Origin: Kitagawia praeruptora
Taxonomy: Eukaryota; Streptophyta; Magnoliopsida; Apiales; Apiaceae
NCBI GenBank assembly: GCA_037693485.1
Contig: CM075351.1
Location: 12,085,001-12,149,000 of the forward strand
DNA length: 64,000 nucleotides
Direction of reading: 5' to 3'
Below the pieces are notes generated by a model. It worked only from the letters and a program-made list of their open reading frames with translations. It was not told the DNA's origin and did not search any database. Both the position numbers and the translations under genes were made by a program. Of the stretch, positions 12,251 through 24,656 are shown one piece after another; positions within the stretch are counted from its first letter, which is position 1, and every line of letters starts with the position of its first letter.

Positions 12251-13290
12251 GTAAAAGGCCGCATGTCTTTTATGTAATATGTTAGTTGTAAACTTGTTGT
12301 GGTCATGTAATTGAACTTTATATTTGGAGGTAACTTCCTGTGGCATTTTTAGTGTGGATCACCAAGTATTAGATTGATGTAGGTATCGCTTGTTTTTTTG
12401 CTAAGTTTTGCTAAAAACAATGCATGTAAGGAAGCTATATGCTAATTCTAATTTGCATGAAGTTTTATTATGCTTGTTAACCCCTGTATAATGCTTGGTA
12501 GTGAAATTAGATACATAGTACACATTAAATATATACATAAAAAAAAGGATAAGGGTTTCGGCTTGTAGGAACAGGGATAAGCAGTTAGAGAGTAGAGAGG
12601 AGAAATCCCAAATCTGAGTCTCAAGGTAGGCTATATCAGAACATATATTAAACTATTGTTTACGCTCAATATATTTGTATGACCTTTAAACAGGGGTACA
12701 AGAGTCTGAAATCTTTCATATATGAAATTTTGAGCAATTATATGTAGTATTATTAGAAGTATAAAGCAAAAAGAAGTTTATGCTATAAATATTTGCTTTT
12801 TTGTTCACATGTTTATAACTGTTACTATACAACATCCAAAGAGTTAATGCACTTCATATGGCTGCTAGACCTTGAATGGTGCTGCTGAAAGGAGTTGTCT
12901 AATCACCCAAATTGTTAAGTTTTTCATCATATTTTACTCTCTACTAATTTGTTTTACAATATAGTTATGTGGGTTGATAATTCGAATGAAACTGTGATTG
13001 TAGCTATAGTGTCTTGATATTAAGTTTTGTATCCTATGGGTTTAATATATTTTTGAAGCTTGTCTGGTATGATGATACAAAATTTTAATTGCATGGAAAA
13101 GCATCAGCATTGGCTTCAATACACCTATTATAATTTATTTTCTTCTTTGGGTCCTATAATGTTTGTATTTTTAGCATATTTTGAGGCAATTGAGTGATTA
13201 AGTTCTTAAAAACTTGATTTCAGATGCAAATTGTCAAAGACGATTCTGAGCTGTAATTTCCTTGATCTTTGTTTTTTCTCATACATGCAG

Positions 13291-13436
13291 CAACAAACAT
13301 TTTAGGCACTGCTATTGATCAAACACTCGGTAAGGCAAATTGCCCGTGCTTGCAATACCCGGACACCGATCTGGTGGTGTCAGTACTATTTCAAAGCAGA
13401 AGTATCAAGTGGACACGAGAGCTTCTGGCGAAGGCA
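13291..13436 (+). pseudogene. Exon-like fragment, unrecognised, well-preserved frame
   Basis: A consensus acceptor (ACATGCAG) precedes an open frame containing IKHSVRQIARACNTRTPIWW and then FKAEVSSGHESFWRR. The amino acid composition (several W, H, R, C) is typical of real coding sequence and not of AT-rich noise. The right border may be a GC donor (AAG|GCATGT) or the GT three bases on. I do not recognise the family. Confidence 0.4.
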
Positions 13437-13720
13437 TGTATTACTCTTTTTCTTCCAGTTTGCTCAGTTTTTTGGGTGGTTAACTCTTTTATGTTCTTTC
13501 TCGTTTAATGGAGAGTTTAAAGTAGATTAAAGTATATGGATAAAGTATACACATTTATCCTTTTGCATCTACAGTATAATTTAATTTATAAAACTTGGAA
13601 TGGTTAAATATAATTGTTAGGTTTTATTAGCATGGCAACTTCCGATAGCCCAAGATATCACTTGACCAGTAAAAGTATACCTGGTTTATTCATATTTCCA
13701 ACTTAACATACACATACAAC

Positions 13721-13886
13721 TAGGGGATAGCAAACCCCGGTTCGGTTCGGTTTTTGGGTAAAACCGGAACCGAAACCGAAAGTCCTCGGTTTTAAAAATC
13801 GAAAACCGGAACCGCAACCGAACCATCGGTTTCGGTTTTAAAACCCCGGTTCGGTTTTTATCGGTTCGGTTTCGGTTTTAAAACCG
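13721..13886 (+). repeat. hAT-like terminus with GGTTCGG / CCGGTT repeats
   Basis: TAGGGGATAGCAAACCCCGG resembles plant hAT terminal repeats (C/TAGGGRTGGCAAAC). It runs directly into about 150 bp of alternating GGTTCGGTT and AACCGAAACCG words in both orientations, like subterminal transposase-binding repeats. I found no matching inverted end downstream, so this is a single terminus or a truncated element. Confidence 0.4.
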
Positions 13887-15147
13887 AATAAAATAAAAAT
13901 AAAGAAGTATTATAAATTAATTAAAAAGGTAGTTCTACCATAAAAACTTAAATCATCCAAAAGTATACATACAATAATTTTTAAAACTTGAAACAATAAA
14001 AAAGATGCTAGAATTCGATTAAATTACCGGCTAAAGGTTTCTGTACGTACAACCATTACAAGGCTATAAGCTGGTATTCAGTATTAACTGACATGAAAAA
14101 TAATGTCTTCCTCTGGCCCAACACAATAACAAATCTTAGACCCCAATTATTTTTTATTTTCATTACTTCTTTACTTTTCAAATATATATATGTGTATGAT
14201 ACAACCTATTCTATTAGCTTTTATATCTTCTATCATGTTCTTGTGTGCCTCAATAGCCAAACTTGAAATACCTCAACTTAGTTTACAACTTAATCTCACG
14301 AGGCAAATATATGATCTCTGTAGCATGTTTCAGGAGAAAGAAATAACTCAATAAAATCGACCCTAACGAAGAAAGAAGATATAATAATGAATTGTTCAAT
14401 ACATTTCTGTTGTACATAGTACATACACCGACCTAATTACCATCTTTGGTGCACTATAGCATATCAATCTAACTGTTACATCAATGACATAAATATGAAT
14501 GAAGCACTCACAAGATTAAAATTTTAAATTATAAGTTGAATTTGAACCCGTATGATGGATTGGAATATATAGCTCTGATGTTTTAATTTGAATTGTGGGA
14601 GCAGTGACCACAGTAAGAAGTAAGTATGCAACTGTGTTATGTAATAACATATTTAGTTTTTATCTAATGGATGATACACAAAGTTACTAGTTCAAAAAAT
14701 TGCTTCTGTAGTATATGAATGAAACATCAAATAGACATGAAACCATTACTCTAGAAAACCCAATACTCTCCATCATCTAGCCCGTGTACCAAAAACTCCT
14801 TGTGATAGTTTTCTCTGATTATGCTTGCAATTTATTCTTCATTATTTTTTGTAGGGGTTTTCAAAGAAAATTCTGTTTGATATGCCTTATTTCAATTTCA
14901 CGTATATCTAATTTGATATCTTTGAATCTCCGTATGATTCAGAGTTACTTTTCTGCAAGGTTATTCTTGTGGAGGAAAGAAATGTCTAGCTGATCAAATG
15001 TTTGTTGACGGGACTAAACCAGCAAATATTGCTGGATTGAGGCAGAATGCAAGGTTGATTGTGAACATACTTATGTTGCTTGATGATTGTGCGAGAGGCA
15101 AAAGAAGAAAAAACACAAAGACATAATCTGGCTTGCAAATTAATCTT
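13887..15147 (+). other. Unassigned DNA with one exon-like stretch
   Basis: AT-rich sequence up to the Athila-like insertion. A coding-like stretch at about 14985-15107 reads GTKPANIAGLRQNARLIVN and then DDCARGK in one plus-strand frame before a stop. I do not recognise it, and a 3' LTR insertion immediately follows. The last five bases (15143-15147, ATCTT) are the left target duplication of the Athila-like element. Nothing else supported. Confidence 0.35.
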
Positions 15148-16341
15148 TGAAGGTAGTGTTTTTCGTAAGTTCGTTCACGGGGAAGGACTATCAATATTGA
15201 TTTCGAGTATATTATTTCTTACAATTTAGAAGACCAAGGGGGTTTTGATTTTGTTGAGGTGTTTTATCAAACACTTAGCCTACAAGAAATAAATTGCTAG
15301 AGATATACAAATAAGTTAATGGCAATCATCCAATTTTTACCAACACAACAAGGCCCAATGAGTAAATTAGCAAGATAAGAGATATTTGACCCAAGGATAT
15401 GGCAATTCAAGCACTTCAACCCAACTAACAAGTAAAATATATCCAACTCTACCTAACCAAGATAATTGGTGAAGCACACACTACAAGAATTTTGCCTTCA
15501 GACGACACACATCAGACAACGCTTCGACGAAAAAGCGTTGGCTGAAATTTTTACACAACGGTTTTTTATTCAAGATTTTCTATGTATTGTCTGATCATGA
15601 ACTTAACAACGGTTTTATAAACTATCGTCTAGAAGATCAAAATAGACATACGTTTTACAACGGTTTTTGAAAGAGGTGTTGTCTAATAGTTTTTCTTACA
15701 ATGGTTCTGAAAACCGTTGTAAAACTTAGACAACTGTTTTTATCAGATATTGCTTCAAAAGTAGTCACACAACGGTGGCTAAATACTATTGTCTGATTTT
15801 AACAACGCTTTTTGAAAGCATTGTCTGAAAAACTTCAAACAATGCTTTCAAAAATGCTTTCTAAAAACGTTGTTAAAATCAGACAAGTGTTTTGATAGAC
15901 GTTGTATAAAATGTAATCAGATAATGGTTTATACAAGCATTTTATAAATAAACCGTTGTCTCCTGTGCCAGAACGTGATTGGTGGAAAATCTTTCACCTG
16001 GATTGCTGAGGTGGCGAAATAAGAGACCTTGATTGAAATGAGATTACATATTAGCCGTTAGATTAAGAAAATATATATACATGTTCACACAACGGGTTTG
16101 CATATAAAACCGTTGTCTTCAACACTTTCAGACAAGCTATTTCAAATTTAAACTGTTGTCAGAAACTTATCTATACAAGTGTTTTAAAAATAAACCGTTG
16201 TCTGATGTGACAGCACTTGATTGGAGCAAAATCTTTCACCTGTATTGCTGAGGTGGCAAAATAAGAGCCTTTGATTGAAATGAGATCAGATATTAGCCAT
16301 TAGATTAAGAAAATATTAGCTGTTATCAGACAACGGTTTAT

Positions 16342-18370
16342 TATGTTAATTTATATTTATGTTAAAAAAAACATGACTAGTGTCAGACAACGGTATCTTT
16401 ATAACATATCGTTATCTGAAGCTTCACATTACAACTGTATTTGTTAAAATACCGTTGTCTGTTATCAGACAACAGTTTCTTTGTCCAAAATCATTGTCTG
16501 GTATCACTCGAGACAACGGTATTTTGACAAATAACCACTTCGTTTAGCAAGACCACTTTATTTATTAAATATTAAATTTTACAAACCAAATTAATTTTTT
16601 ATTTTTTAAAAATTTGTGAATATCATTATATTAGATATATCTTGACATCCTCATGGTTGGATTGTCGAGAAATATTTTTTAAAAATAGAAACAACAATCC
16701 GTGACAAAGAACTAGTTACGGGTACTAGTCAATATACTACTGATCTTCTAAGATCTCCAACCAAATTAATTTTTTATTTTTTAAAAATTTGTGAATATCA
16801 TTATATTAAATATACCTTGACATCCGTACGGTTGGATCGTAGAGAAATAGTTTTTAAAAAAAATATAAACAACAATCAGTGACAAAGCACTAGTTACGAG
16901 TACTAGTCAATAGAGTAGTGATCTACTAAGATCTCCAACCAAATCAATTTTTATTTCTTGAAAATTTGGGAATATCAATATATTAGATATATCTTAACAT
17001 CCGTACGGTTGGATCATCGAGAAATGTGACCAAATATATCACTAAAAATTTTCAAATTTATTATGTTAATTTATATTTATGTTAAAAAAACATAACTAGT
17101 GTCAGACAACGGTATCTTTATAACATATCGTTGTCTAAAGCTTCACATTACAACTGTATTTGTTAAAATACCGTTGTCTGTTATCAGATAACGGTTTATT
17201 TGTCCAAAATCGTTGTCTGGTATCACTCGAGACAACGGTATTTGACAAATAATCACTTCGTTTAGCAAAACCAATTCGTTTATTAAATATTAAATTTTAC
17301 AAACCAAATTAATATTTTATTTTTTGAAAATTTGTGAATATCATTATATTAGATGTATCTCGACATCCTTAAGTTGGATGGTCGAGGAATATTTTTTAAA
17401 AATTAGAAACAACAATCCGTGGCAATGCACTTGTTACGGGTAGTAGTCAATATACTAGTGATCTACTAAGATCCCATCCAAATTAATTTTTTATTTTTTG
17501 AAAATTTGGGAATATCAATATATTAGACATATCTTGACATTCTTAAGGTTGGATTGTCGAGAAATATTTTTTAAAAAATAGAAACAATAATACGTGACAG
17601 AGCACTAGTTATGGGTACTAGTCAATATACTAGTGATCTACTAAGATCTCCAACGAAATCAATTTTTTATTTTTTAAAAATTTGGGAATATCAATATATT
17701 ATATATATCTTGACATCCTTAAGGTTGGATTGTCGAGAAATATTTTTTAAAAAATAGAAACAACAATCTGTGGCAAAGCACTAGTTACGGGTAGTAGTCA
17801 ATATACTAGTGATCTACTAAGATCTCCAACCAAATCAATTTTTTATTTTTTGAAAATTTGGTAATATCAATATATTAGATATATCTTGACATCGGTACGT
17901 TTGGATCATCGAGAAATGTGACTGACTATATCATTAAAAAAATTAAATTTATTATGTTAATTTGTATTTATGTTAAAAAAACATAACTAGTTTCAGACAA
18001 CGTTATCTTTATAACATATTGTTGTCTCAAGCTTCACATTACAATTGTATTTGTTAAAATACCGTATTTGAGATAACGGTATTTGACAAAAGACCACTTC
18101 GTTTAGCAAGACCACTTCGTTTATTAAATATTAAATTTTATAAATCAAATTATTTTTTTATTTTTTGAAAATTTTTGAATATCATTATATTAGATATATC
18201 TTGACATCAGGATGGTTGGATTGTCGAAAAATAGTTTTTAAAATATGAAAACAACAAATCGTGACAAAGAACTAATTACGAATACTAATCAATATAGTAG
18301 TAATCTACTAAGATCTCCGACCAAATTATTTTTTTATTTATTGAAAATTTGGAAATATCTTTCAGTTAGA
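16342..18370. repeat. Two-level tandem repeats inside the CACTA
   Basis: A unit of about 175-179 bp containing GATCTACTAAGATCTCCAAC recurs at about 16751, 16930, 17470, 17645, 17820 and 18308. A second module carrying CAGACAACGGTATC and TAACATATCGTTGTCT recurs at about 16380, 17100 and 17995. Together they form a higher-order repeat of roughly 0.7-0.9 kb. The second module contains the subterminal transposase-type word, so the terminal array seems to have been amplified inward. Confidence 0.8.
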
Positions 18371-18839
18371 TATTTTTTAATAGAAAGCTAGTTAATTTAA
18401 TTTTTCACAAATAAAAATTATTTGAAAAAGTTAATAAAAATATTATTTTTAAAATTTTTTATTTTCATTTCCCTCTTCAATTTTCGCTCCTTTGTTTCAT
18501 GGAACGAACCAAAATTTTGTTGAAAAATTTCACTTCCCCCCAAAACCCACATTTCACTTCCCCCTTTTTTTTCTAAAAGCCTCTCTGTACTCTATCTCTA
18601 TATCTTTCACACACACAAACTCATGCCCATTTCACTACTCTATCCCATCTCACCATCCTCGGATACAATTTCGCAAGAAGCGATGAAGGGTGCCGCGAAT
18701 TACATCTTCTCTCGACCATCTCTCGAACTACATCTGGCTTTGATTTAAATTTCTTTCTCGACCAAATTAACTTTACTCATTGTTTGATTCTTTTTTTATT
18801 TTGTAGGTGACATTAGGGCTTTTTTAAATTGGGGCTTTC

Positions 18840-19130
18840 AATTGGGAGAGAGACAGAGAGATGGAGAGAGAGTGACAGGGAGAATATTGAGAGAGACAAA
18901 GAGATGGGGGAGAGAAAGACGGAGAGATGGGAATACCAGATTTAAGGTACTCTACACTTTATATAAGTATATGTACGTATATGTTCGATTCATGTGTCAT
19001 TTTCCTTTCATTTCTGATTTTTTTTCAATTTTTTAAAAAATTAATGTTCAATTGAATCTATTTGTTTGATTATATGAGAGAGAGAGAGAGGGGGGGGGGG
19101 AGAGAGGGAGGGAGGCTATTTACTTGATTA
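18840..19130. repeat. GA-rich low-complexity tracts
   Basis: GAGAGA-rich stretches at about 18845-18930 and 19074-19115 (the second with a run of G). They flank a short AT-rich segment inside the CACTA. The 18370-18840 interval before them is AT- and CT-rich and shows no gene. Confidence 0.8.
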
Positions 19131-19221
19131 TTTGATTATGTGTGTGCGGGAGAGAGATATTTGATAATTTTGTTGATTATTTGATTATATGTTGTAATCT
19201 TGGTTTTAAAAATTGAATTGC

Positions 19222-20712
19222 AGATGATCAAGGAGGCAATATCAGCACTGAAATACACATTTATCAATGAGGTGTATACACTAATCCTACTTAGCATCTA
19301 ATAAATATGGTATTCTAACAAATAAACAAATTTTATTGTTCTATATTCATAAACACCTGGTTTTCCGATTCATCATAAACAAGAGTTTCTCGACTCTCAT
19401 ACATATGTTGACAATGATTTTGTGAAATGGCTAACAGGTGTGTCTTCTATCACAAATTCGCCATCAGAATCTTGTTTCCCTTGAAGGATTTTGTCATGAA
19501 TCAAAGCAACAAATACTTGTTTATGAGTACTTACTTGGTGGATCATTGGCTGATAACCTTTATTGTATGTTAGTAGTTTCTTATAACTTGTGTTAGTCTT
19601 TGATTGCATTGTACATAATATGTTAAATTTATTGCTTTTTGAAGATTATAACGAGTACTTTCACAGGAGCTAAAAGTAAAAAAATGACATTAGGCTGGGG
19701 TAGGAGATTGAAGATTGCTGTTGATGCTGCAAAAGGTATACCAAAATGTTGCTACTGGTCATCTCAACATATTAGACAAGTAAAAGATATATATAAAAAA
19801 GAACGAAGAAGGATATAAGGATTAAACTCATAAAATTGTTAATTTCGATATCAACTTATGTACCCTTGTCAATAACAATTATATCACACTACTGCAACTC
19901 TCAGTAATCATTCTTCTGCAATTATATATCGGTGTATCTTCTTTGGTTTCTATTATTAATTTGCAACACTAAAACTGAACGACACCTTATTTTTGAAAGC
20001 ATTGGACTACTTCCACAATGGTAGTGAGCCACGAATTATACACCGTGATGTGAAGTCTAGTAATATACTATTGGACAAGGAGATGAATGCTAAAGTCTGC
20101 GACTTTGGTCTATCAAAACAAGTAACTCAAGCAGATGCATCTTATGTCACCACTGTTGTCAAGGGAACTGCTGGATATCTTGATCCTGAGTAAGATTTTG
20201 TAACATTATCCAGTCAATTTTTTCTTCATGACATAACCCCCACTGTCTTAATTATATGTTATTTCTATGCAGATACTATGCTACACAGCAGCTAACAGAG
20301 AAGAGTGACATCTTCAGTTTTGGAGTTGTTCTTTTGGAGCTTATATGTGGCCGTGAGCCACTGAGTCGTGCCGGAGCTCCTGATTCTTTCAATTTAGTTT
20401 TATGGGTGATTCATATTTTTTTTCCATGATAGGTATACTTGGCTTCACAGATTTTATAAGTTTTGTTCCACTTGTTGAAACTTTAAACTGCAGGCTAACC
20501 CATACCTGCAAGCTGGTGCATTTGAGATTTTGGATGAGCAACTGAAGGGCACTTTTGCAGAGGAGAGCATGCACAAGGCGGCTGCAATTGCTGCAAGGTC
20601 CGTAGAGAGGGATGCAGCATAGAGGCCGAATATTTCAGAGGTATTGGCAGAGCTAAAAGAAGCCTACAGCATCCAACTTTCTTTTCTTGCTACTGCTGGA
20701 ACTGTAAGCTGA
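19222..20712 (+). pseudogene. Captured kinase domain of an LRR receptor-like kinase gene (At5g48740-like)
   Basis: Exons with retained introns read a Ser/Thr receptor kinase domain. 19438-19564 has LLSQIRHQNLVSLEGFC and the hinge LVYEYLLGGSLADNLY. 19667-19735 ends KIAVDAAK. 20000-20189 has the catalytic loop HRDVKSSNIL, the DFG motif in CDFGLSK and KGTAGYLDPE. 20273-20405 has LTEKSDIFSFGVVLLELICG. 20494-20712 is the C-lobe. A weak FINE at about 19255-19270 may be the preceding exon. The exon order and peptides resemble the Arabidopsis LRR receptor kinase At5g48740 as I remember it. The extracellular part, P-loop and start are missing. A TAG at 20620-20622 interrupts the last exon, and the first intron junction is off. 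It is a passenger fragment, not a functional receptor. Confidence 0.9.
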
Positions 20713-20916
20713 TGCAATGTGTAAGACAGTAAGAGTATAGTTTATCATTAGTTGTAATTCAAATCAGCTATTGAGTATAGTATCACAAATGTAATTTTTT
20801 AAGTGAATTGTATGTGAAATTCTCCAAGTTGATTTTGCTTCTTGGTATTGATCCTAAATGTGGTGCATATGTTATGATACATTCAACAACTTGGTGCTCT
20901 GCTTGTTCTCGTTGTA

Positions 20917-21231
20917 GTGATCGAAGTATAGCCTTGTATGAGCGTGTGATGGAGGTAGAAGATGAACTGCACAGGATGTTGAATGAGGTATTGTTTGATC
21001 TCTTGCAATTGATTCTAAAATCCACCCATAATTTATAAGGAAGGCAGAATGCTTTTGCCCTATGATGTGAAGAACAGTCATTACTTTGCTAATGTTATAA
21101 TTTCTCATTTGTAGGATGAATTGAGAAATGCAGTACTCCTAGTGTTTGCAAACAAGCAAGATCTTCCAAATGCCATGAATGCAGCCGAGCTGACTGACAA
21201 ACTAAGATTGCAGTCTCTTCCAAAGTTCTAG
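20917..21231 (+). pseudogene. Captured fragment of an ADP-ribosylation factor (ARF) GTPase gene
   Basis: Two exons are seen. The first, ending at 20987, reads VMEVEDELHRMLNE followed by a GTATTG donor. The second (21115-21231, after TTTGTAG) reads DELRNAVLLVFANKQDLPNA and then MNAAELTDKL, ending in TAG. NKQD is the guanine-specificity motif of ARF family GTPases, which control vesicle budding. Only about 60 of the usual 181 residues remain: the P-loop and switch regions and the C-terminal helix are absent, and the N-terminal part of the first exon is diverged. It lies about 200 bp after the kinase fragment inside the CACTA, so the element has picked up pieces of two unrelated genes. The intron is retained. 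Confidence 0.92.
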
Positions 21232-21690
21232 TATGATAGGGATTTGATTTTGTCCTTTTATTTTAATTTTGTGGACAAGTTATGTATTTGTAATTTTAGT
21301 AATATTTAGATTTTTGTAGTATGTAGCCAATTAGGGCATTGTGTTTTAATACCCAAGATTTATAAAAAAAAACCATCATATGTTTTATAACCAGACCATG
21401 CTTTTAGAGAATAGACCGTTGTGTTTAGAAAATTCGCACAACAAAAAAAATGCATCCATTGTCTATAAGAAAACAGAACAATGTTGTTAGCAAAATGAAA
21501 ACGTAGTGTCTTATATATTCAGACAACACGTTGTAAGCAAGAAAGTGTGGCGTAGTTATAACACATACAACATACTAATGAAATTAAAATGTTGTCTTAA
21601 CTAAAATTCACACAACACTTCTATTACAAAAAGACCATTGTCTATACCATAAAGAAACAATAGATTATATTTTATAAACCATGGACTTCT

Positions 21691-21847
21691 GTGAAATTAG
21701 ACAATAGTTTCACTCCAAGAAACACTTGAGCTACGTGAAATTACACAATAGTTTCACTCCTAGAAACACTTGAGGTACGTGAAATTAGACAATAGTTTCA
21801 CTCCAATAAACACTTGAGTGACGTGAAATGAGACAATAGTTTCTTGT
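21691..21847. repeat. 44-bp tandem repeat near the CACTA right end, about 4 copies
   Basis: Units start at 21691, 21735, 21779 and 21823 (the last partial), each with GTGAAATTAGACAATAG and a following ACACTTGAG. This is probably the right-hand subterminal transposase-binding array. Confidence 0.85.
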
Positions 21848-22922
21848 TAAACTATTGTCTATACAAGCTTTCAGACAACGATTTTGAAATCACGTATGTT
21901 ATCTGTCTGCAACACAGACAACAGTTAAGCTGGTGTTGTCTGATACGCATAACAGACGGCATTCCAATAGACCACAGAAAATCAGGGCTTCACACGACGG
22001 TGAAAAACCTTTGTCTGAATCAAAAAATCTTGTAGTGACACAATCACTTATTTCTCTTCTAAAAATAATGATTTAGTGAAGCACATAAATTAGCTTTCTT
22101 GATACTAGCTACCAATAATGAAGCACTACTAGTATAACCAAATCAAGGAATTAAACAAAGAGAGGCTAGGACAAACCCAAGGATGAGAAGCTCAACCTAG
22201 GTATTTGTACTTGAATCTTGAAGTTTAGGCATGCCAAACCTTGTGCTACTACAATGAATGTACTAACAATTACGGATTAGCACAAACAATTAGCAATTGA
22301 TATTACAAGAAGAGCAAGATGAAGCACTTACAAATCTTCAAGCAAAATCATAAACAATACATCACAAGTATTCAAGATAGAGTGAAATAGATCTTACTTA
22401 AAATGAATTGGGTTTTGTACAAGAAATCCTTCCTTGAGCCAAATAAATGGAGTTAGTTACTCATAATCAATGCTAGATTACAAGTAATTAATGTCTCCTC
22501 TCTAATTCCTACTAACCCTAATTGTGTTCTTGAAGAGGCAAAGATGAAGATGAATGTGTTAGGTTAGATATTAGGTTAAGAGATTTTTCTGAGATATGTT
22601 TGGTTACATCTTTTTTTAATACACAGCAGGGGTCGAACGGCCTGATCCTTTGAACGGCCTGTCGAACGGCCGTACAGCTGCCCGTACGAGATAAAATCTT
22701 CAATATAATGCATCAAACACCTCCGGGCATCGCGAGCTTGCATCTTCTAACTACCCTCTTGAATCATCTTTGCCTTCCAAGCCCAAAATAAGTCATCTTT
22801 TCAACAATTACCATGAGGCATTGAAAGATGAAAAACATAATTAATATCAATAAAACTACATTCGAAACTAACAAAAATTCAAGAGAATAAAGGACAAAAT
22901 GTGTATAAAATACACATTATCA

Positions 22923-22937
22923 AATCTTCCCCCACTT
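22923..22937 (-). other. Polypurine tract of the Athila-like element
   Basis: On the minus strand, CAAGTGGGGGAAGATT directly precedes the 3' LTR start TGATAATG. This is the expected plus-strand primer position. Confidence 0.85.
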
Positions 22938-24396
22938 GAACTTTTCTAGTCCCGAGCAAACTAAAATTAACATAACCATATATTACTAACTAGTACCACT
23001 TCCGTAGGTGATCACGGTTGCATTTGGCATATGCAACAAGCCCTTGGAACCCCTAGGTAGCCCTAGTGGACGAGTGAGGTCTCGTGAGGGTTTATAGATG
23101 ATGTACCCACAAAATCACAAAAATCACCAATAAACAAAAAAACTAACAATACCTACTAATTAAACTAACTACTACACTCACATGTCCGAATCGTCATACA
23201 AATAGGAAACAAGCCAAGCATGGTGCTATATCTACTTATAACTAAAATCAAACATATAGAGCTATTCACCTTGTCATCCACTCTAACGAGCTAACAACCA
23301 ATTCAAGAATCAAGATAACACACCTTGTGCAAAATGTAACCATGACATTAAAGCTAGATTAATGAATGTACTTCAATCGTGAACACTAGACAAGATTATC
23401 ACAAAGCATACATGGCTTCCCATTAAGAAGATGAAATTGAATAGTGAAAAATCTCACATCTCTCAATTATGCATCACACAAGTATGGGCTAGAGATTTCA
23501 CTCAACTCCAAGTCTAAATGCATGTGCTCTACTTGACCTTGCATGTCCACCTAAATTCCGGATTGCACCAAAAACAAGGAATTCATAAAATGGGTTGTAA
23601 TGAGGCTTGGGTGAAGGTGTGAAAATTTAAGTTCAAGGAAGGTGTAAAAGTTTCGCTAGTTGAGTCAAAATTGACGCTTGCTCTCTTCATACACCAAATT
23701 CTCAACTAAAGTTGATCTCCACTCAATTACAATTACAAAACACAACCACATTTATCAAGAAAATTGAATCAAAATAAAGTACAAAGATTTATTGCTCTTT
23801 TTTTTTCTTTTTCTTTTTCTTTTTTTTACATACCCCTTTACTTATTGTTTTTTTTCAAAGGGGATGCATTACATATATTAATACTACAAGAACTTTGAAC
23901 CACATCTAGATATACACATCAAACTAGTTCCCACTTACAATAAATAGAATTCTTCCTCTTCACAACTTCTCCAAATTCACATGCTCATCAATCAATTCTT
24001 TCCAAGACTCAACTAGCTCAACTAGGTCGAGAGTGAAGTATTTGGCTATGACTCATGTATAAAAGGGGAGAGTGACGAAGAAAAAATATGGATATAAGCT
24101 TCAAAGGGGGTAACTAGGAATTATTTTCATGGTTCACAAGCTAAAAAGGCAAAAATGGCTATCCTAAATAGAATTTCCTCATTATGGTGCATCCATGATT
24201 AAGGTTTAATGCAAGCCCTAGAGCAACAAACATACATAAAGAAGGAGAAACACACATGCCAAATAAATCATCGTTCAAGGCCTCACATGGTTTAAGTTGT
24301 AATAACATCTTCTTGATTTGATTCCATGCATGCTAAGAAATAACCGTCATGTTCACAATTTAATTACAACAATCTAGGCTTTTCATGCCCTTTTAA

Positions 24397-24419
24397 GTGT
24401 GTGTGTGTGTGTGTGTGTG
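24397..24419. repeat. (GT)n microsatellite
   Basis: Eleven or so uninterrupted GT units. Confidence 0.95.
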
Positions 24420-24643
24420 CACAAAAGAGGTGTGTGAAACTTACAGATTCACATCAAATTGGTAATGTTAAGCATGGAATAAGAGAAAACATAGGTACAA
24501 GCTCACAATTGTTTTAATTTTACACACAAGTAAATAAGCTTTATGACTAAACTTGTTCCCAAATGCAAACGAAACGCACATGGAACGAAACAAAAGAAAA
24601 GTACTAATAATATCTACATAGTACAATGAGAACAAAAACAATC

Positions 24644-24656
24644 ATTCCCCCCACTT
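24644..24656 (-). other. Second polypurine-like tract
   Basis: On the minus strand the sequence is AAGTGGGGGGAAT, preceded by GGACATGCTATGTTTT. It resembles the true tract at 22923 and lies 1.7 kb before it in element orientation. It could be an internal (central) plus-strand primer or the tract of an ancestral form. Confidence 0.5.

Larger units (their letters stand above)
11603..13720 (+). other. Presumed host DNA with exon-like islands
   Basis: This interval is outside any recognised element. It is AT-rich, intron-like sequence broken by three short plus-strand islands (11801-11889, 12098-12250, 13291-13436) that have open frames and plausible splice borders. They may belong to one host gene interrupted by the copia and Athila-like insertions, or to separate relics. 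Nothing else notable seen between the islands. Confidence 0.4.
15479..22037. mobile_element. Non-autonomous CACTA (En/Spm-type) transposon carrying gene fragments
   Basis: The element begins CACTACAAGAATTTTG and ends CAAAAAATCTTGTAGTG, classic CACTA inverted ends. It is flanked by the 3-bp duplication ACA (15476-15478 and 22038-22040). The sister LTR near 40735 has the uninterrupted site with one ACA, proving both borders. Both ends are packed with subterminal words (CAGACAACGG on the left, AGACAATAGTTTC on the right), as expected for transposase-binding arrays. At 6559 bp it has no TNP2-type transposase frame. Instead it holds tandem repeats (16342-18370), exons of an LRR receptor kinase gene (19438-20712) and of an ARF GTPase gene (20917-21231), with introns kept, so capture was at the DNA level. 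Confidence 0.95.
15148..22922 (-). repeat. 3' LTR of the Athila-like element, split by a CACTA
   Basis: LTR sequence is 15148-15478 plus 22041-22922 (about 1213 bp), matching 40403-41655 throughout. Compared with the partner it lacks about 45 bp around 22630, where two copies of a CGGCCTGTCGAACGGCC unit have collapsed to one. This looks like loss between direct repeats. Confidence 0.92.

Noticed and set aside
21691..21847. Possible CRISPR-like array
   Set aside because: Contiguous 44-bp tandem units without distinct spacers, in a plant CACTA subterminal region.
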